Source of the DNA: Zoogloea oryzae
GTDB lineage: Bacteria; Pseudomonadota; Gammaproteobacteria; Burkholderiales; Rhodocyclaceae
Direction: 5' to 3'
NCBI RefSeq assembly: GCF_030161255.1
Contig: NZ_BSPX01000005.1
Span: 1 to 64,000, forward strand
DNA length: 64,000 nt
Part shown: positions 34,101 to 41,900 of the stretch, in pieces
Layout of the letters: every line of letters begins with the position of its first letter
How positions within the stretch are numbered: the stretch's first letter is position 1
Position numbers and translations under genes: made by a program
The notes under the pieces: model-generated
The model's database searches: none
Told to the model about the DNA's origin: nothing
Seen by the model: only the letters and a program-made list of their open reading frames with translations

Positions 34101-34321
34101 CGATGTTCGTCACCCTTGAAGACGAAACCGGCTGGGTCAATGTGATCGTCCGTCCCGAGCTCCTCGAAGCAGAGCGTCGCATCCTGTTGGGCGCCAGCCT
34201 GATCGGCATCTACGGCCAGATCGCCCGCCAGGGCAACGTCGTACACCTGCACGCCAAGCGGGTTGTCGACCGCTCACCCATGCTCGGCCGCCTCAACACC
34301 CGCAGCCGCGACTTTCATTAA
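31178..34321 (+). CDS. dnaE2: Error-prone DNA polymerase III alpha-like DnaE2 (ImuC)
   Basis: Catalytic polymerase of SOS mutagenesis, working with ImuA and ImuB at blocked replication forks. At 1047 residues it has the normal DnaE2 length. The PHP domain begins AELFCHTNFSFLTGASHPKE, and the palm carries the catalytic aspartates in EPPDIDVDFEHDRREE. Other polymerase III landmarks are CQGRGSAANSVVCYALG, SQHVGGFVIS, VDVLALGML, FQVESRAQMSMLPRLRPRCYYDLVVEVAIVRPGPIQGGMVHPY in parts, and PIFQEQVMQLAMVAAGFTAGEADQLRRAMG. An OB-fold follows (GIVTCRQRPGTAKGTMFVTLEDETG). The ATG at 31178 begins the conserved N-terminus; the frame stays open far upstream without coding sense. It is directly under a LexA box and separate from imuAB. 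Confidence 0.96.
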   Translation: MQPIAPEPFAELFCHTNFSFLTGASHPKEMVDRAISLGYAALAVTDECSMAGIVRAWVALQAHPPGSLRLIIGTFIRLADGPDLVLLATDRAAYGQLSSLVTRGRRAADKGSYHLTRADLDPGLPGCLALLVPPDDTRPGLALADDARWLAARFPGDAWLAAPLFLGPDDAARRAWIADAAATAGIPVVATGAPLMHDASRRRLADVLTALRHRVTLEEAGYRLAANAERRLQPVATLARRHPPAWLAETLVIAGRCSFSPASLRYEYPEEIVPPGATPISHLRELVRQGLARRYPPGPNGEDQVPPRVRTQAEAELALIAELRYEAFFLTVEDIVRFARSQGILCQGRGSAANSVVCYALGVTEVDPHQATLLFERFISRERNEPPDIDVDFEHDRREEVIQYIYRKYGRDRAALAATVIRYRPRSALRDVGRVLGFDLGQLDQLSRRLAWWDGSQVAPERILEAGLDPSSPRVQLLLDLANQLVGFPRHLSQHVGGFVISRGPLAELVPVENAAMADRTVIQWDKDDLEALGLLKVDVLALGMLSAIRRSLQLIGQWLGRPFGVPDIPREEKAVYDMLCEADAMGVFQVESRAQMSMLPRLRPRCYYDLVVEVAIVRPGPIQGGMVHPYLAAREKIARLQPIDYPRPEIKPVLERTHGVPIFQEQVMQLAMVAAGFTAGEADQLRRAMGAWGRKGDLLSYQDKLTAGMLARGYSRDFADALCRQIQGFGSYGFPESHAASFALLVYVSAWSKRFHPAAFLCGLLNSQPMGFYGPSQLIQDARRHGVEVRPVDVQASHWECTLEPSATDAAQPAARLGLRLVKGFGPDAARRIVNARAGGPFASVDELARRARLATADLRTLASAGALASLAGHRRQAWWAAAGSQAAPGVLHEAPIADAPPALPPPAETHDIVADYARLGFSLGRHPLSFLRGMLSAERFLSAAEIADCPDRKLARCAGIVTCRQRPGTAKGTMFVTLEDETGWVNVIVRPELLEAERRILLGASLIGIYGQIARQGNVVHLHAKRVVDRSPMLGRLNTRSRDFH

Positions 34322-34476
34322 GCGACACACGTCACAATTCACACAACATAAACCTGCCCACCACCATGCGTGTGGTGCCTACAATCACGCCTGCCCGGCT
34401 TCACCCGAATTCACACTTCAGCCGCCACGCCGATGCCTCGGCGGGCTGAAACGCCACAATCAACCCGGATACCAGC

Positions 34477-35484
34477 ATGGTCTGGCTCGACAATTCGCGG
34501 ATCATCGCCATCCTCGCGGTGGTCGTCCTGCACGCAGCCGTCAGTCCGGTGGTGGATACCCCCTTCGGTTCCACCGACTGGTGGGCCGGCAACCTGATCA
34601 ACGCCTTCAGCCGCTGGTGCGTACCGGTCTTCGTGATGATCAGCGGCGCCCTGCTCCTCGCTCCCGGCAAGACCGAGGGCGCCGGCACCTTCTACCGCAA
34701 GCGCGCCGCCCGCGTCGTTGTGCCCCTGCTGTTCTGGTCGGCCTTCTATCTGCTGTGGGTGTTCATCAAGGGCAGCCTGAAGGGCAATCCGCCGGGCGCA
34801 GCCGCCCTGCTTCATCGCATCTCCATCGGCGAGCCCTACTACCACCTGTGGTTCCTCTACATGCTGGTGCCGCTCTACCTCGTCACACCCGTTCTCCGCC
34901 AGATCGTCGCCAGAACAACGCGGAAGCAGCTGACGTGGCTGGTTGCACTTGCTTTCGTCCTCGCGGCCCTCAATGCCATCGACGCCCGCCTCTCGCCCCG
35001 GAGCAGCACCTTCTTTCCCGCGTGGTTCCTGTCGTATGTGCCGTACTTCCTCCTCGGTCACCTGATCGCCACCGACCCGCGCACCCGGTCCCCGGCCCTG
35101 CTGTGGAGCACCCTCGTGGCCTCGGGCCTCCTCACCGCCGTCGGCTGCCACGCGCTGGCAACCCGCGCCGGCCTCCAGACCGGGCTGTACTTCTACGACT
35201 ACCTCAGCCTCACCGTCATTCCGATGGCGGCAAGCTGCCTCTACCTGCTCAAGTCCCGCAGCCAGCCCCTCGCCGGCAGGCACACACGCCAGCTATCCGG
35301 CCTGACAATGGGCGTCTATCTGCTTCACCCCCTCGCGATTGAAGTGCTGCAGCGCATCGGTTTCGGCCCGCTGGATTACAACCCGGCGATGGCCATCCCC
35401 GCAGTGGCGGCTGTCGCCTTCCTCGCCGCCCTTGCCGCCTCCGTCGCGATCAGCCGCCTGCCCTACCTGCGGCGGACAATCTGA
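34477..35484 (+). CDS. Acyltransferase 3 family membrane protein
   Basis: A 335-residue integral membrane O-acyltransferase of the OafA/WecH/OpgC superfamily, with about ten membrane helices. It begins MVWLDNSRIIAILAVVVLHAAVS, where the Arg and the membrane-embedded His of the RxxA...H pattern are present, followed by WWAGNLINAFSRWCVPVFVMISGALLL. The later YYHLWFLYMLVPLYLVTP motif is typical of the WecH/YiaH group. It would add acetyl groups to a surface glycan. No glycan genes adjoin it, and the acceptor is unknown. The intergenic space on each side is about 150 bases with nothing obvious. Confidence 0.87.
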   Translation: MVWLDNSRIIAILAVVVLHAAVSPVVDTPFGSTDWWAGNLINAFSRWCVPVFVMISGALLLAPGKTEGAGTFYRKRAARVVVPLLFWSAFYLLWVFIKGSLKGNPPGAAALLHRISIGEPYYHLWFLYMLVPLYLVTPVLRQIVARTTRKQLTWLVALAFVLAALNAIDARLSPRSSTFFPAWFLSYVPYFLLGHLIATDPRTRSPALLWSTLVASGLLTAVGCHALATRAGLQTGLYFYDYLSLTVIPMAASCLYLLKSRSQPLAGRHTRQLSGLTMGVYLLHPLAIEVLQRIGFGPLDYNPAMAIPAVAAVAFLAALAASVAISRLPYLRRTI

Positions 35485-35631
35485 TCCATTCCGCAGAAGA
35501 ACAGGCATCTTCATGCATCGCTTCCGTGATCCGGCAGCCCGCTGATCATTCCCATCCGGGCACCGGACGCTGCGTGCAGGAAACGTAAAGTTCGTCCGTG
35601 CCGGGGCCGTCCCTGTTTTACACTCCCGCCC

Positions 35632-36993
35632 GTGACCCCGCTGCACCTCCTGACCGTCCTTCAACTGCTCATCATCGGCAACCTGCTGGCGATGGCGATG
35701 GTGCTTGCCTACGAAAAACGGGCAAGCAGCCGGGGGCCGGTAAGGCTATTCATCCTGAGCAAGCTGCTGCAAGCCACAGGCTGGACCCTGATCTGCCTAC
35801 GCGGAACCATCCCGCTCGTGCTTTCCGCCCACGTCGGCAACCCGCTGATCATGGCCGGCTTCGCACTGGAAGTCGGGGTACTGGTGATCCCTTGGCGAAT
35901 CCGCACGCCGGTCAATGCGCTGCTTGCCATTCAGGTGCTGGCGGGCTGCTTTCTGCTATGGGCGCTCGGCACAACCCCCGGCGCCCTTGTAACCATCTCG
36001 GGCTCGGTCGTCGCCACCATCTACGCAACCGGCGGGGTCACACTGCTCCGCGACCGGAGCACCTCGCGGGTCCAGAAACTCACCGGCATCCTGTTTCTGA
36101 TCTTTGTCCCCGTCATGCTGCTGCGGGTTGCCCATTCGGCAAGCACCGGCGCCGGGCTGCTCAATACGACTCATGTCCAGTCGATCACCTTCGTCGTCCA
36201 GTTCAGCTTCCTGCTGATCGGCACACTCGCCTTCCTGCTCCTGATGAAGGAAGCCGACGACCAGCTGCTGAACAAGAGCGAGGCGCGCGAACGCGAACGC
36301 CTGCTGCTCCAGAGCCAGTTCATGGACATGCTGACCCACGAACTTCGCGCCGCGCTGTCCGTCGTCAGCATGTCCGGCAGCTCCCTCCGCCATCAGCTGA
36401 CCAACCAGCCGCCCGAAGTGCTCCGGCGCCTCGACTCCATCCAGATGGCGAGCGACGCAATGCGCGGGGTGATCGAACGCTGCATCCAGCTTGATCGCCT
36501 GGACCGGGACGACCAACCCGTCCTTTGCGAAGACTGCACACTCTCCGAGGTGATCGACGCGATCAGGCCACGCCTCAAGAGCGGTGCAGACCGCCTCGAC
36601 ATCGCGATTCCCGCCGAGAGCCGGATGTGGGCCGACCGTCAACTGCTCTCGATCATGCTCGAAAACCTGCTCGACAACGCCCTGAAGTATTCACTGCCGG
36701 GTTCCCGCATCCAGGTTGAAGCCCAGACCACCGCCGACGACGCCGGCCATCCCCAGACCACCCTCCAGATCCGCAACCTCGCCAACCCCGCCGGCCTGCC
36801 CGACCCCGAACAGGTGTTCCTTCGCTACTATCGCGGCCCCGAAGCCCACATGCACACGGGCACCGGCCTCGGCCTGTATCTCGTCCGCACCCTCGCCCGC
36901 GTCCAGGATGGCGACGTCGGCTACCGGATCGTCGGAGATGCAACCGTCGAACTCAGCCTCCACCTTCCCGCCACGCCGCCCGCCAAGCCATGA
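35632..36993 (+). CDS. Membrane sensor histidine kinase
   Basis: A 453-residue kinase starting with GTG. About seven predicted membrane helices fill residues 1-207, forming an integral sensor without a large periplasmic loop. The dimerisation domain has the phosphoacceptor His236 in DMLTHELRAALSVVSMSG; the proline usual after HELR is replaced by alanine. The ATPase domain has ENLLDNALKYS (N box), a modified G1 region (LQIRNLANPAGLP instead of the usual D-x-G), RYYRG and TGTGLGLYLVRTLA (G2). The stop overlaps the start of the response regulator gene (ATGA), so the pair is coupled. The signal sensed is unknown. Confidence 0.87.
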   Translation: MTPLHLLTVLQLLIIGNLLAMAMVLAYEKRASSRGPVRLFILSKLLQATGWTLICLRGTIPLVLSAHVGNPLIMAGFALEVGVLVIPWRIRTPVNALLAIQVLAGCFLLWALGTTPGALVTISGSVVATIYATGGVTLLRDRSTSRVQKLTGILFLIFVPVMLLRVAHSASTGAGLLNTTHVQSITFVVQFSFLLIGTLAFLLLMKEADDQLLNKSEARERERLLLQSQFMDMLTHELRAALSVVSMSGSSLRHQLTNQPPEVLRRLDSIQMASDAMRGVIERCIQLDRLDRDDQPVLCEDCTLSEVIDAIRPRLKSGADRLDIAIPAESRMWADRQLLSIMLENLLDNALKYSLPGSRIQVEAQTTADDAGHPQTTLQIRNLANPAGLPDPEQVFLRYYRGPEAHMHTGTGLGLYLVRTLARVQDGDVGYRIVGDATVELSLHLPATPPAKP

Positions 36994-37682
36994 CTCACGA
37001 AATCATCATCGTCGAGGACTACGGCATCCTGCGGGAAGAGCTCACCCACTTCCTGAACCTTCACGGCTACCAGACCAGCGGCGTGAATTGCGGGCTCGCC
37101 CTGGACGACTGGCTGCTGGATCGCGGCCGTCCACCCGACATCGCCATCATCGACCTCAATCTCCCCGGCGAGGACGGCCTGTCCATCTCGCGCCGGCTCC
37201 GGCAGGCCTATCCAGGCATGGGGCTGATCATCCTCACCGGACGAAAACTTCCCGCCGACCGGATCAGCGGCTACGACTCCGGCGCCGACATCTACCTCAG
37301 CAAACCCATCTCCGGCGAAGAACTGGTCGCCGCGCTCCGCAGCCTCCAGCGCCGGCTGCATCCCGAGCCCAAGCCGGTCTGGCGCCTCGCCAGGCAATCC
37401 TGCACGATCACCAGCCCCTGCGGCACATGCAGCACCCTCTCTCCGCTCGAAAGCGCCATCCTCTGCGCCCTGGCCGCCAGCATCGACCGGACCGTCGACT
37501 CCAGCCAGCTCATGCTGCTGTGCAACGACAAGGCCACCGAACTGGAAAAAAATTACCTCGAAGTTGCCATCAGCCGCCTGCGGCGCAAACTGGCGCCCCT
37601 CCAGCCCGATCTCGACTTCCCGCTGATCCGGGCCATCCGCGGAAAAGGCTATCAACTCCTCATTCCCCTCGAGATCCACTGA
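36990..37682 (+). CDS. OmpR-type response regulator
   Basis: A 230-residue regulator and partner of the overlapping histidine kinase. The receiver domain has the acidic pair in VEDYG, phosphoacceptor Asp55 (IIDLNLPG), Thr in ILTGRKL and Lys in YLSKPIS. The C-terminal winged helix shows VAISRLRRKLAPLQPDLDF and AIRGKGYQLL, the usual trans_reg_C ending. The central part is cysteine-bearing (QSCTITSPCGTCS), which is unusual for this family. A hemerythrin gene follows about 170 bases later and could be a target. Confidence 0.9.
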   Translation: MTHEIIIVEDYGILREELTHFLNLHGYQTSGVNCGLALDDWLLDRGRPPDIAIIDLNLPGEDGLSISRRLRQAYPGMGLIILTGRKLPADRISGYDSGADIYLSKPISGEELVAALRSLQRRLHPEPKPVWRLARQSCTITSPCGTCSTLSPLESAILCALAASIDRTVDSSQLMLLCNDKATELEKNYLEVAISRLRRKLAPLQPDLDFPLIRAIRGKGYQLLIPLEIH

Positions 37683-37849
37683 TCACCCGGGGCTCAAGCG
37701 CCCGCGACCACCGCTCTCCGCGCCTCAAGGCAGCCCGCAAGGTTTTGACAGGAATAACCATGCGAGCCGCGTAGGATAAAAGCCTATATCCATGAGACAC
37801 GAATCCCCACCGGCTCAAGCAGACGGGCTCGGGTAACGGCGGTACGCAC

Positions 37850-38383
37850 ATGACCACCTGGGAAGACGACTTTAGCATTGGCGACCCCGCGCTCGACTCC
37901 CAACACAGGCAGCTGATCCTTCTCGCCACCAGAGCCTGCCTGAAGATCGACGCCGATACCCGCCTGGCCGACGCCGACATCAAGCACCTGCTCCTTGATT
38001 TTGCCGCGTTCGTCGCCCACCACTTCTCCTGCGAAGAGCGCCTCCTGGCCAGACTGAACTATCCGGCACTGGAAAACCACGCCCGCAACCACGCAAAATT
38101 CACTGACAGCCTCATTTCGTGCATTGCCCGGATCGACACCCAGTCCGTAACGTGCAGCGAACTGTGCGTCCTCCTCGAAGACCGCCTGATCCATCACATC
38201 CTCGTCGAGGACGCAGCCCTCCGGCCCTTCCTGAGCGCGCTTCCCGACTGGATGAAAACAGGCACATCCGACCCTCCCAGAGTGCCTTGCCCGACACATC
38301 TGGAAACGCCGGAGCTGACCTGGATCGGGACTCCCTGGTCGGCAAACCAAGGCCACGGTGAACGAAAAATCGCCAGTCAATGA
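37850..38383 (+). CDS. Bacteriohemerythrin
   Basis: A 177-residue protein with a non-heme di-iron oxygen-binding four-helix domain. Expected ligands are visible in order: DSQHRQL, FVAHHFSCEERLL (H...H-x3-E), NHARNHAKF and HHILVEDAALRPF (H-x4-D). The N-terminus TTWEDDFSIGDPALDSQH is the standard start. The last 45 residues extend beyond the domain and look unstructured. Bacteriohemerythrins bind O2 or other diatomic gases for sensing, storage or delivery to oxygenases. The adjacent two-component pair suggests a gas- or redox-related circuit. The stop codon lies in the loop of a terminator hairpin. Confidence 0.9.
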   Translation: MTTWEDDFSIGDPALDSQHRQLILLATRACLKIDADTRLADADIKHLLLDFAAFVAHHFSCEERLLARLNYPALENHARNHAKFTDSLISCIARIDTQSVTCSELCVLLEDRLIHHILVEDAALRPFLSALPDWMKTGTSDPPRVPCPTHLETPELTWIGTPWSANQGHGERKIASQ

Positions 38384-38399
38384 GACAGGCGATTTTCTT
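38365..38399 (+). terminator. Terminator overlapping the hemerythrin stop codon
   Basis: AAAATCGCC (38366-38374) pairs with GGCGATTTT (38388-38396), followed by CTTG. The TGA of the hemerythrin gene (38381-38383) lies within the 13-base loop, so the terminating ribosome would cover the hairpin. Confidence 0.65.
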
Positions 38400-38472
38400 G
38401 ACTCCCGCAATCAGATACTGCAGGCCAACAACGCTCCCATCAGCAACGACCTGTTCGTACCCAAGTGGACAA

Positions 38473-38501
38473 CAAAAAAGCCCTTGATTGCTCAAGGGCT
38501 T
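38473..38501 (-). terminator. Terminator of the lysC-tRNA-Ser transcript
   Basis: Reading leftward, AGCCCTTGA and TCAAGGGCT form a nine-base stem around a four-base loop, followed by TTTTTTG. It stands 13 bases after the tRNA-Ser CCA end. Confidence 0.87.
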
Positions 38502-38513
38502 CTTCGTAGTTTG

Positions 38514-38607
38514 TGGCGGAGAGTGAGGGATTCGAACCCTCGATGCAAGTTTTAGCTCGCATGCTCCCTTAGCAGGGGAGTGCCTTCGACCTCTCGGCCA
38601 ACTCTCC
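38514..38607 (-). tRNA. tRNA-Ser (GCU anticodon)
   Basis: On the minus strand the 94-base gene has acceptor stem GGAGAGT/ACTCTCC, discriminator G and an encoded CCA. The anticodon loop CTGCTAA sits on stem CTCCC/GGGAG, giving anticodon GCT, which reads AGC and AGU. The variable arm is long, as in type II serine tRNAs, and the T arm has GGTTCGAATCC. It is downstream of lysC in the same orientation with its own terminator, so it is probably processed from the lysC transcript or made from a promoter in between. Confidence 0.97.
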
Positions 38608-38650
38608 GCAACAGCCCGCCATTATAGGTAAGAGCGGACTGTCTGTCAAA

Positions 38651-39880
38651 TCAAGAAGTGGCCTGATCGAGGCCGAATGCGCGATGCAGCACGCGGACGG
38701 CCAGCTCGAGGTACTTCTCGTCGATGGCGACGGAAATCTTGATTTCGGAGGTGGAGATCATCTGAAGATTGATGCCCTCTTCCGCCAGGGTACGGAACAT
38801 GCGCGATGCAACGCCCGGGTGGGAGCGCATGCCGACGCCAACGATGGACACCTTGGCCATCGTGCGGTCGCCCTTGATCTCGCGGGCGCCGATGTGGGTC
38901 TGCACGCCTTCGAGGATCTTCATCGCCTTGTCGTAGTCCGGGCGATTCACCGTGAAGGAGAAGTCGGTGGTGCCATCGTGGCCGACGTTCTGGATGATCA
39001 TGTCCACATCGACGTTGGCATCCGCCACCGGGCCGAGGATCTGATAGGCGATGCCCGGCTTGTCGGGAACACCCAGCACGGTGATCTTGGCTTCGTCACG
39101 GTTGAAAGCAATGCCGGAGATGATCGGCTGTTCCATGTTCTTGTCTTCCTCAACGGTAATCAGGGTGCCCTCGCCTTCCTCCTGGAACGAGGAGAGAACC
39201 CGCAGCTTGACTTTGTACTTGCCGGCAAATTCCACCGAGCGGATCTGCAGCACCTTGGAACCGAGGCTGGCCATTTCCAGCATCTCTTCGAAGGTGATGG
39301 TGTCCAGCTTGCGTGCTTCCGGCACGACGCGGGGATCGGTGGTGTAGACACCATCCACGTCGGTGTAGATCTGGCACTCATCGGCCTGGATCGCGGCGGC
39401 AAGCGCCACACCGGTGGTGTCGGAACCGCCACGACCAAGCGTGGTGATGTTCCCGACCTCATCGACACCCTGGAATCCGGCCACGACCACCACGGCGCCC
39501 GCATCGAGATCGCGGCGGATGTTGTCGCCGTCGATATCCAGAATGCGTGCCTTGGTGAACGAACTATCGGTTAGGATACGCACCTGGCCGCCGGTGTAAC
39601 TGCGGGCCTTGATGCCGATTTCTTCGAGGGCCATGCACAGCAGACCAATCGTGACCTGCTCGCCGGTGGAGATCACCACGTCGAGTTCACGGGGGCTGGG
39701 GTTAGCGCTGACTTCCTTGGCCAGTGCGATCAGACGGTTGGTCTCGCCGCTCATCGCGGACAGGACGATCACCATCTTGTGCCCCTGGGCATGGAACTTC
39801 GCGACCCGCTTGGCCACGTTCTTGATCCGTTCGGGGTTGCCGACGGAAGTGCCGCCATATTTCTGAACTATGAGCGCCAT
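38651..39880 (-). CDS. lysC: Aspartate kinase
   Basis: First enzyme of the lysine, threonine and methionine pathway, phosphorylating aspartate. The 409-residue protein begins MALIVQKYGGTSVGNPERI and has the kinase motifs VVVVAGFQGVDEVGNITTLGRGGSDTT and the YTDVDGVYTTDPR catalytic region. Two ACT domains follow from about residue 265 (TVLGVPDKPGIAYQILGP and VSIVGVGMRSHPGVASRMFRTL), which bind lysine and threonine for feedback control. No leader peptide or lysine riboswitch is seen upstream. It is divergent from the small HTH gene, and tRNA-Ser follows. Confidence 0.96.
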   Translation of the reverse strand: MALIVQKYGGTSVGNPERIKNVAKRVAKFHAQGHKMVIVLSAMSGETNRLIALAKEVSANPSPRELDVVISTGEQVTIGLLCMALEEIGIKARSYTGGQVRILTDSSFTKARILDIDGDNIRRDLDAGAVVVVAGFQGVDEVGNITTLGRGGSDTTGVALAAAIQADECQIYTDVDGVYTTDPRVVPEARKLDTITFEEMLEMASLGSKVLQIRSVEFAGKYKVKLRVLSSFQEEGEGTLITVEEDKNMEQPIISGIAFNRDEAKITVLGVPDKPGIAYQILGPVADANVDVDMIIQNVGHDGTTDFSFTVNRPDYDKAMKILEGVQTHIGAREIKGDRTMAKVSIVGVGMRSHPGVASRMFRTLAEEGINLQMISTSEIKISVAIDEKYLELAVRVLHRAFGLDQATS

Positions 39881-40039
39881 CTTGACTTCTAAGAAGATGA
39901 GGATGTGGAAAGCGCGTGATCTTAGCGGATAACGCGAACTCTTGCAGCTTTGACGCAGTGCCGGCTACTACCCGGGGGCGGGTGTGCATCTCGTCACAAA
40001 GAATTCGTGTGGTAAACCCTAACCCATCCAAATATACCG

Positions 40040-40118
40040 TTGTATGTGTTGCGAGTAGTGATCTATACTTTCCGACATATAACGAAAGTTATAGCAGACA
40101 ACAGCGAAACCGTTGTTA
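40040..40118 (+). promoter_or_regulatory. Promoter and palindromic operator candidates of the HTH gene
   Basis: TTGTAT (40040-40045) and TATACT (40064-40069) form a plausible promoter with an 18-base spacer. Just downstream is a perfect inverted repeat TATAAC-GAAA-GTTATA (40078-40093), and then a near-palindrome CGTTGTTAATAACG close to 40110. They lie 37-80 bases before the HTH start. Autoregulation by the HTH protein is the natural guess. Confidence 0.5.
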
Positions 40119-40154
40119 ATAACGAACAGAGTCAAACCCTTGAGGAACAAAGAG

Positions 40155-40457
40155 ATGAAAACCACCGAAAAAGTTGATGTCCGTGAAATCCGCCGCAAGC
40201 TGGGCATGAACCAGTCCCAGTTCTGGTCCAAGATCGGCGTGACCCAGAGTGGCGGTTCGCGCTACGAGAGCGGCCGCAACATCCCCCGTCCGGTTCAGGC
40301 GCTGCTCCGTCTGGTGCACATCGAACAGGTCGATATCACCAAGATCAAGAAGGACGACGTCGAAGTGGTCGAGTACCTGAAGGCCACCAACCCCGAGCTC
40401 TTCAAGACCCTGAAGAAGGAAGCCCGTGCCAAGCGCAAGGAACGCGTTTCGCACTGA
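40155..40457 (+). CDS. Small XRE/Cro-type helix-turn-helix regulator
   Basis: A 100-residue DNA-binding protein. The helix-turn-helix spans about residues 8-60 (VDVREIRRKLGMNQSQFWSK, then SGGSRYESGRNIPRPVQALL), followed by a helical, lysine-rich tail. GAGG lies about nine bases before the ATG at 40155; the earlier ATG at 40113 is less likely. It is divergent from lysC but no functional tie is evident. Palindromes near its promoter suggest self-control. A strong hairpin follows the stop. Confidence 0.85.
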   Translation: MKTTEKVDVREIRRKLGMNQSQFWSKIGVTQSGGSRYESGRNIPRPVQALLRLVHIEQVDITKIKKDDVEVVEYLKATNPELFKTLKKEARAKRKERVSH

Positions 40458-40476
40458 GCAGCCGGCGTAGCAGTAC

Positions 40477-41364
40477 TCAAGGGCTGACCGTCACGGTCAG
40501 CCCTTTCCCTTGCAGCCTGTCACGTATCTGGCTGGCGATCGCATCAAGCTCTTCCGGCGTGAGGCGCTGCAGGTGCACGGCCTCCGGCTGATACGACGGT
40601 CGCGCGACGCCGTACAGCAGCACGCCCTTCAGCCCCGCTGACGGGTCGTTTTTGCGCGCCTGCTGCAGGGCGTATTCCAGCATCGCCAGGTAGTTTCCGA
40701 TCAGATCCTGTGATGGCAGCACGCCATCCCAGGCGAACACGCACGTCTGTACCCATGTCGGGCACAACGACATGCACAGCGCCAGCCGCCGGGCATGGGT
40801 CCGCGGGTCCACATCGATCCCGTTGATGCGCTGGATGTCGTCCGCCGTCCCCGCATCGAACTTGAACCACACTTCGCCCCCCGCCAACGCCAGCCGCTTC
40901 AGCGCCGCCTGCACATAGGGCCGGTCAATCAGGCTTCCATTGGTGATGAGCCGCACCGGCACCGCCGCGAGGCCGGCCTCGTCCCGCGCCGCGATCACCC
41001 GTTCGACGATCTCGTCGAAGGCCTTGCTGCTGGTGGGCTCGCCGTTGCCCGAGAAGGCGATGTCACGGATCACCCGCACATCTGGCGGCACGTGCTCTTC
41101 CATGAAACGCCCGTTGCACAGCTCCGCCAGAAACCCGCGCAGTTCCGCATCCAGCAGCGCCATGTCGATCTCCGGCGCCGCGCCGCGGACCAGCCCGGGC
41201 ACCTGACAGTAGGCGCAGTGCCAGTTGCAGGCATTGTTCGGGTTGAGGTTGATACCTACCGACACGCCGCCGGCCCGGCGCGACACCACCGGATACACGT
41301 AGGTCAGGCTGCTGAAACTGCGGTTGTGATCGGTGACAGTGAGCATCTGCCCGGGGGTTTTCAT
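40477..41364 (-). CDS. Radical SAM protein of unknown specificity
   Basis: A 295-residue radical S-adenosylmethionine protein. The 4Fe-4S ligands are in CNWHCAYC (C-x3-C-x2-C), preceded by GGVSVGINLNPNNA. The SAM-binding GNGEP motif is in IAFSGNGEPTSS, and an ITNGS strand follows. The product is a compact TIM-barrel with no extra cluster domain. It is divergent from queD with about 80 bases between the starts. It does not look like QueE, which is shorter and has a different cysteine pattern. The substrate is unknown. The last codon and stop lie in a hairpin shared with the convergent HTH gene. Confidence 0.82.
   Translation of the reverse strand: MKTPGQMLTVTDHNRSFSSLTYVYPVVSRRAGGVSVGINLNPNNACNWHCAYCQVPGLVRGAAPEIDMALLDAELRGFLAELCNGRFMEEHVPPDVRVIRDIAFSGNGEPTSSKAFDEIVERVIAARDEAGLAAVPVRLITNGSLIDRPYVQAALKRLALAGGEVWFKFDAGTADDIQRINGIDVDPRTHARRLALCMSLCPTWVQTCVFAWDGVLPSQDLIGNYLAMLEYALQQARKNDPSAGLKGVLLYGVARPSYQPEAVHLQRLTPEELDAIASQIRDRLQGKGLTVTVSP
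40479..40506 (+). terminator. Terminator between the HTH gene and the radical SAM gene
   Basis: AAGGGCTGACCG (40479-40490) pairs with CGGTCAGCCCTT (40494-40505) in a perfect 12-base stem with a three-base loop, followed by TCCCTT. It terminates the HTH gene and overlaps the last codons and stop of the convergent radical SAM gene. Confidence 0.7.
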
Positions 41365-41444
41365 GGCGCTGTCCAGCTGTAAAAACGAGGTGCGTATAAT
41401 ACGGGACCTTTTTTCCTACCCGGAGCCTTGCGCCCGGAGCATCC

Positions 41445-41897
41445 ATGCAGATCACGCGCCGCCTTGAATTCGACGCCGGCCACCGGATTCCCGATCACGC
41501 CAGCCAGTGCCGCCACCTCCACGGGCACCGCTACGCGCTGGAGATCACCTTGTCCGGCGACATCATCCGCGCCGACGGCCTGCCAGCCAACGGCATGGTG
41601 GTGGATTTCGGCGACGTGAAGGCCATCGCCAAACAGCACGTGGTGGACGTGTGGGATCACGCCTTCCTCGCCTACCGGGGCGACACCGCAGTGGTGAACT
41701 TCCTCCAGGCCATCCCCGGCCATAAAACGGTGCTCCTCGACGTGGTGCCCACTGCCGAGAACCTCGCCGTCGCCGCTTTCCGCATCCTCGACCCGCTCTA
41801 CACCGGCGTGTATCAAAACCACGTCCGCCTCGAGCAGGTCCGCATCTACGAAACCCCCAACTGCTGGGCCGACGCCCACCGCAGCGACCTGGGCTGA
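41445..41897 (+). CDS. queD: 6-carboxytetrahydropterin synthase QueD
   Basis: Second step of queuosine precursor synthesis, converting dihydroneopterin triphosphate to 6-carboxy-tetrahydropterin. The 150-residue protein has zinc ligands His13 (FDAGHRIP), His26 and His28 (HLHGHRY), and the catalytic Cys22 (SQCRH). Later PTPS landmarks are GMVVDFGDVKAIAK, WDHAFL, PTAENLAVAAF and RIYETPNCWA. A good -10 TATAAT lies at 41395-41400. No queC or queE gene adjoins. The divergent neighbour is a radical SAM protein of another type, and the gene ends four bases before the convergent FAH-family gene. Confidence 0.92.
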   Translation: MQITRRLEFDAGHRIPDHASQCRHLHGHRYALEITLSGDIIRADGLPANGMVVDFGDVKAIAKQHVVDVWDHAFLAYRGDTAVVNFLQAIPGHKTVLLDVVPTAENLAVAAFRILDPLYTGVYQNHVRLEQVRIYETPNCWADAHRSDLG

Positions 41898-41900
41898 CAC

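Noticed and set aside
40477..41364. QueE assignment for the radical SAM gene
   Set aside because: The protein is about 295 residues with C-x3-C-x2-C and GNGEP; QueE proteins are shorter and have a different cluster region and N-terminus.
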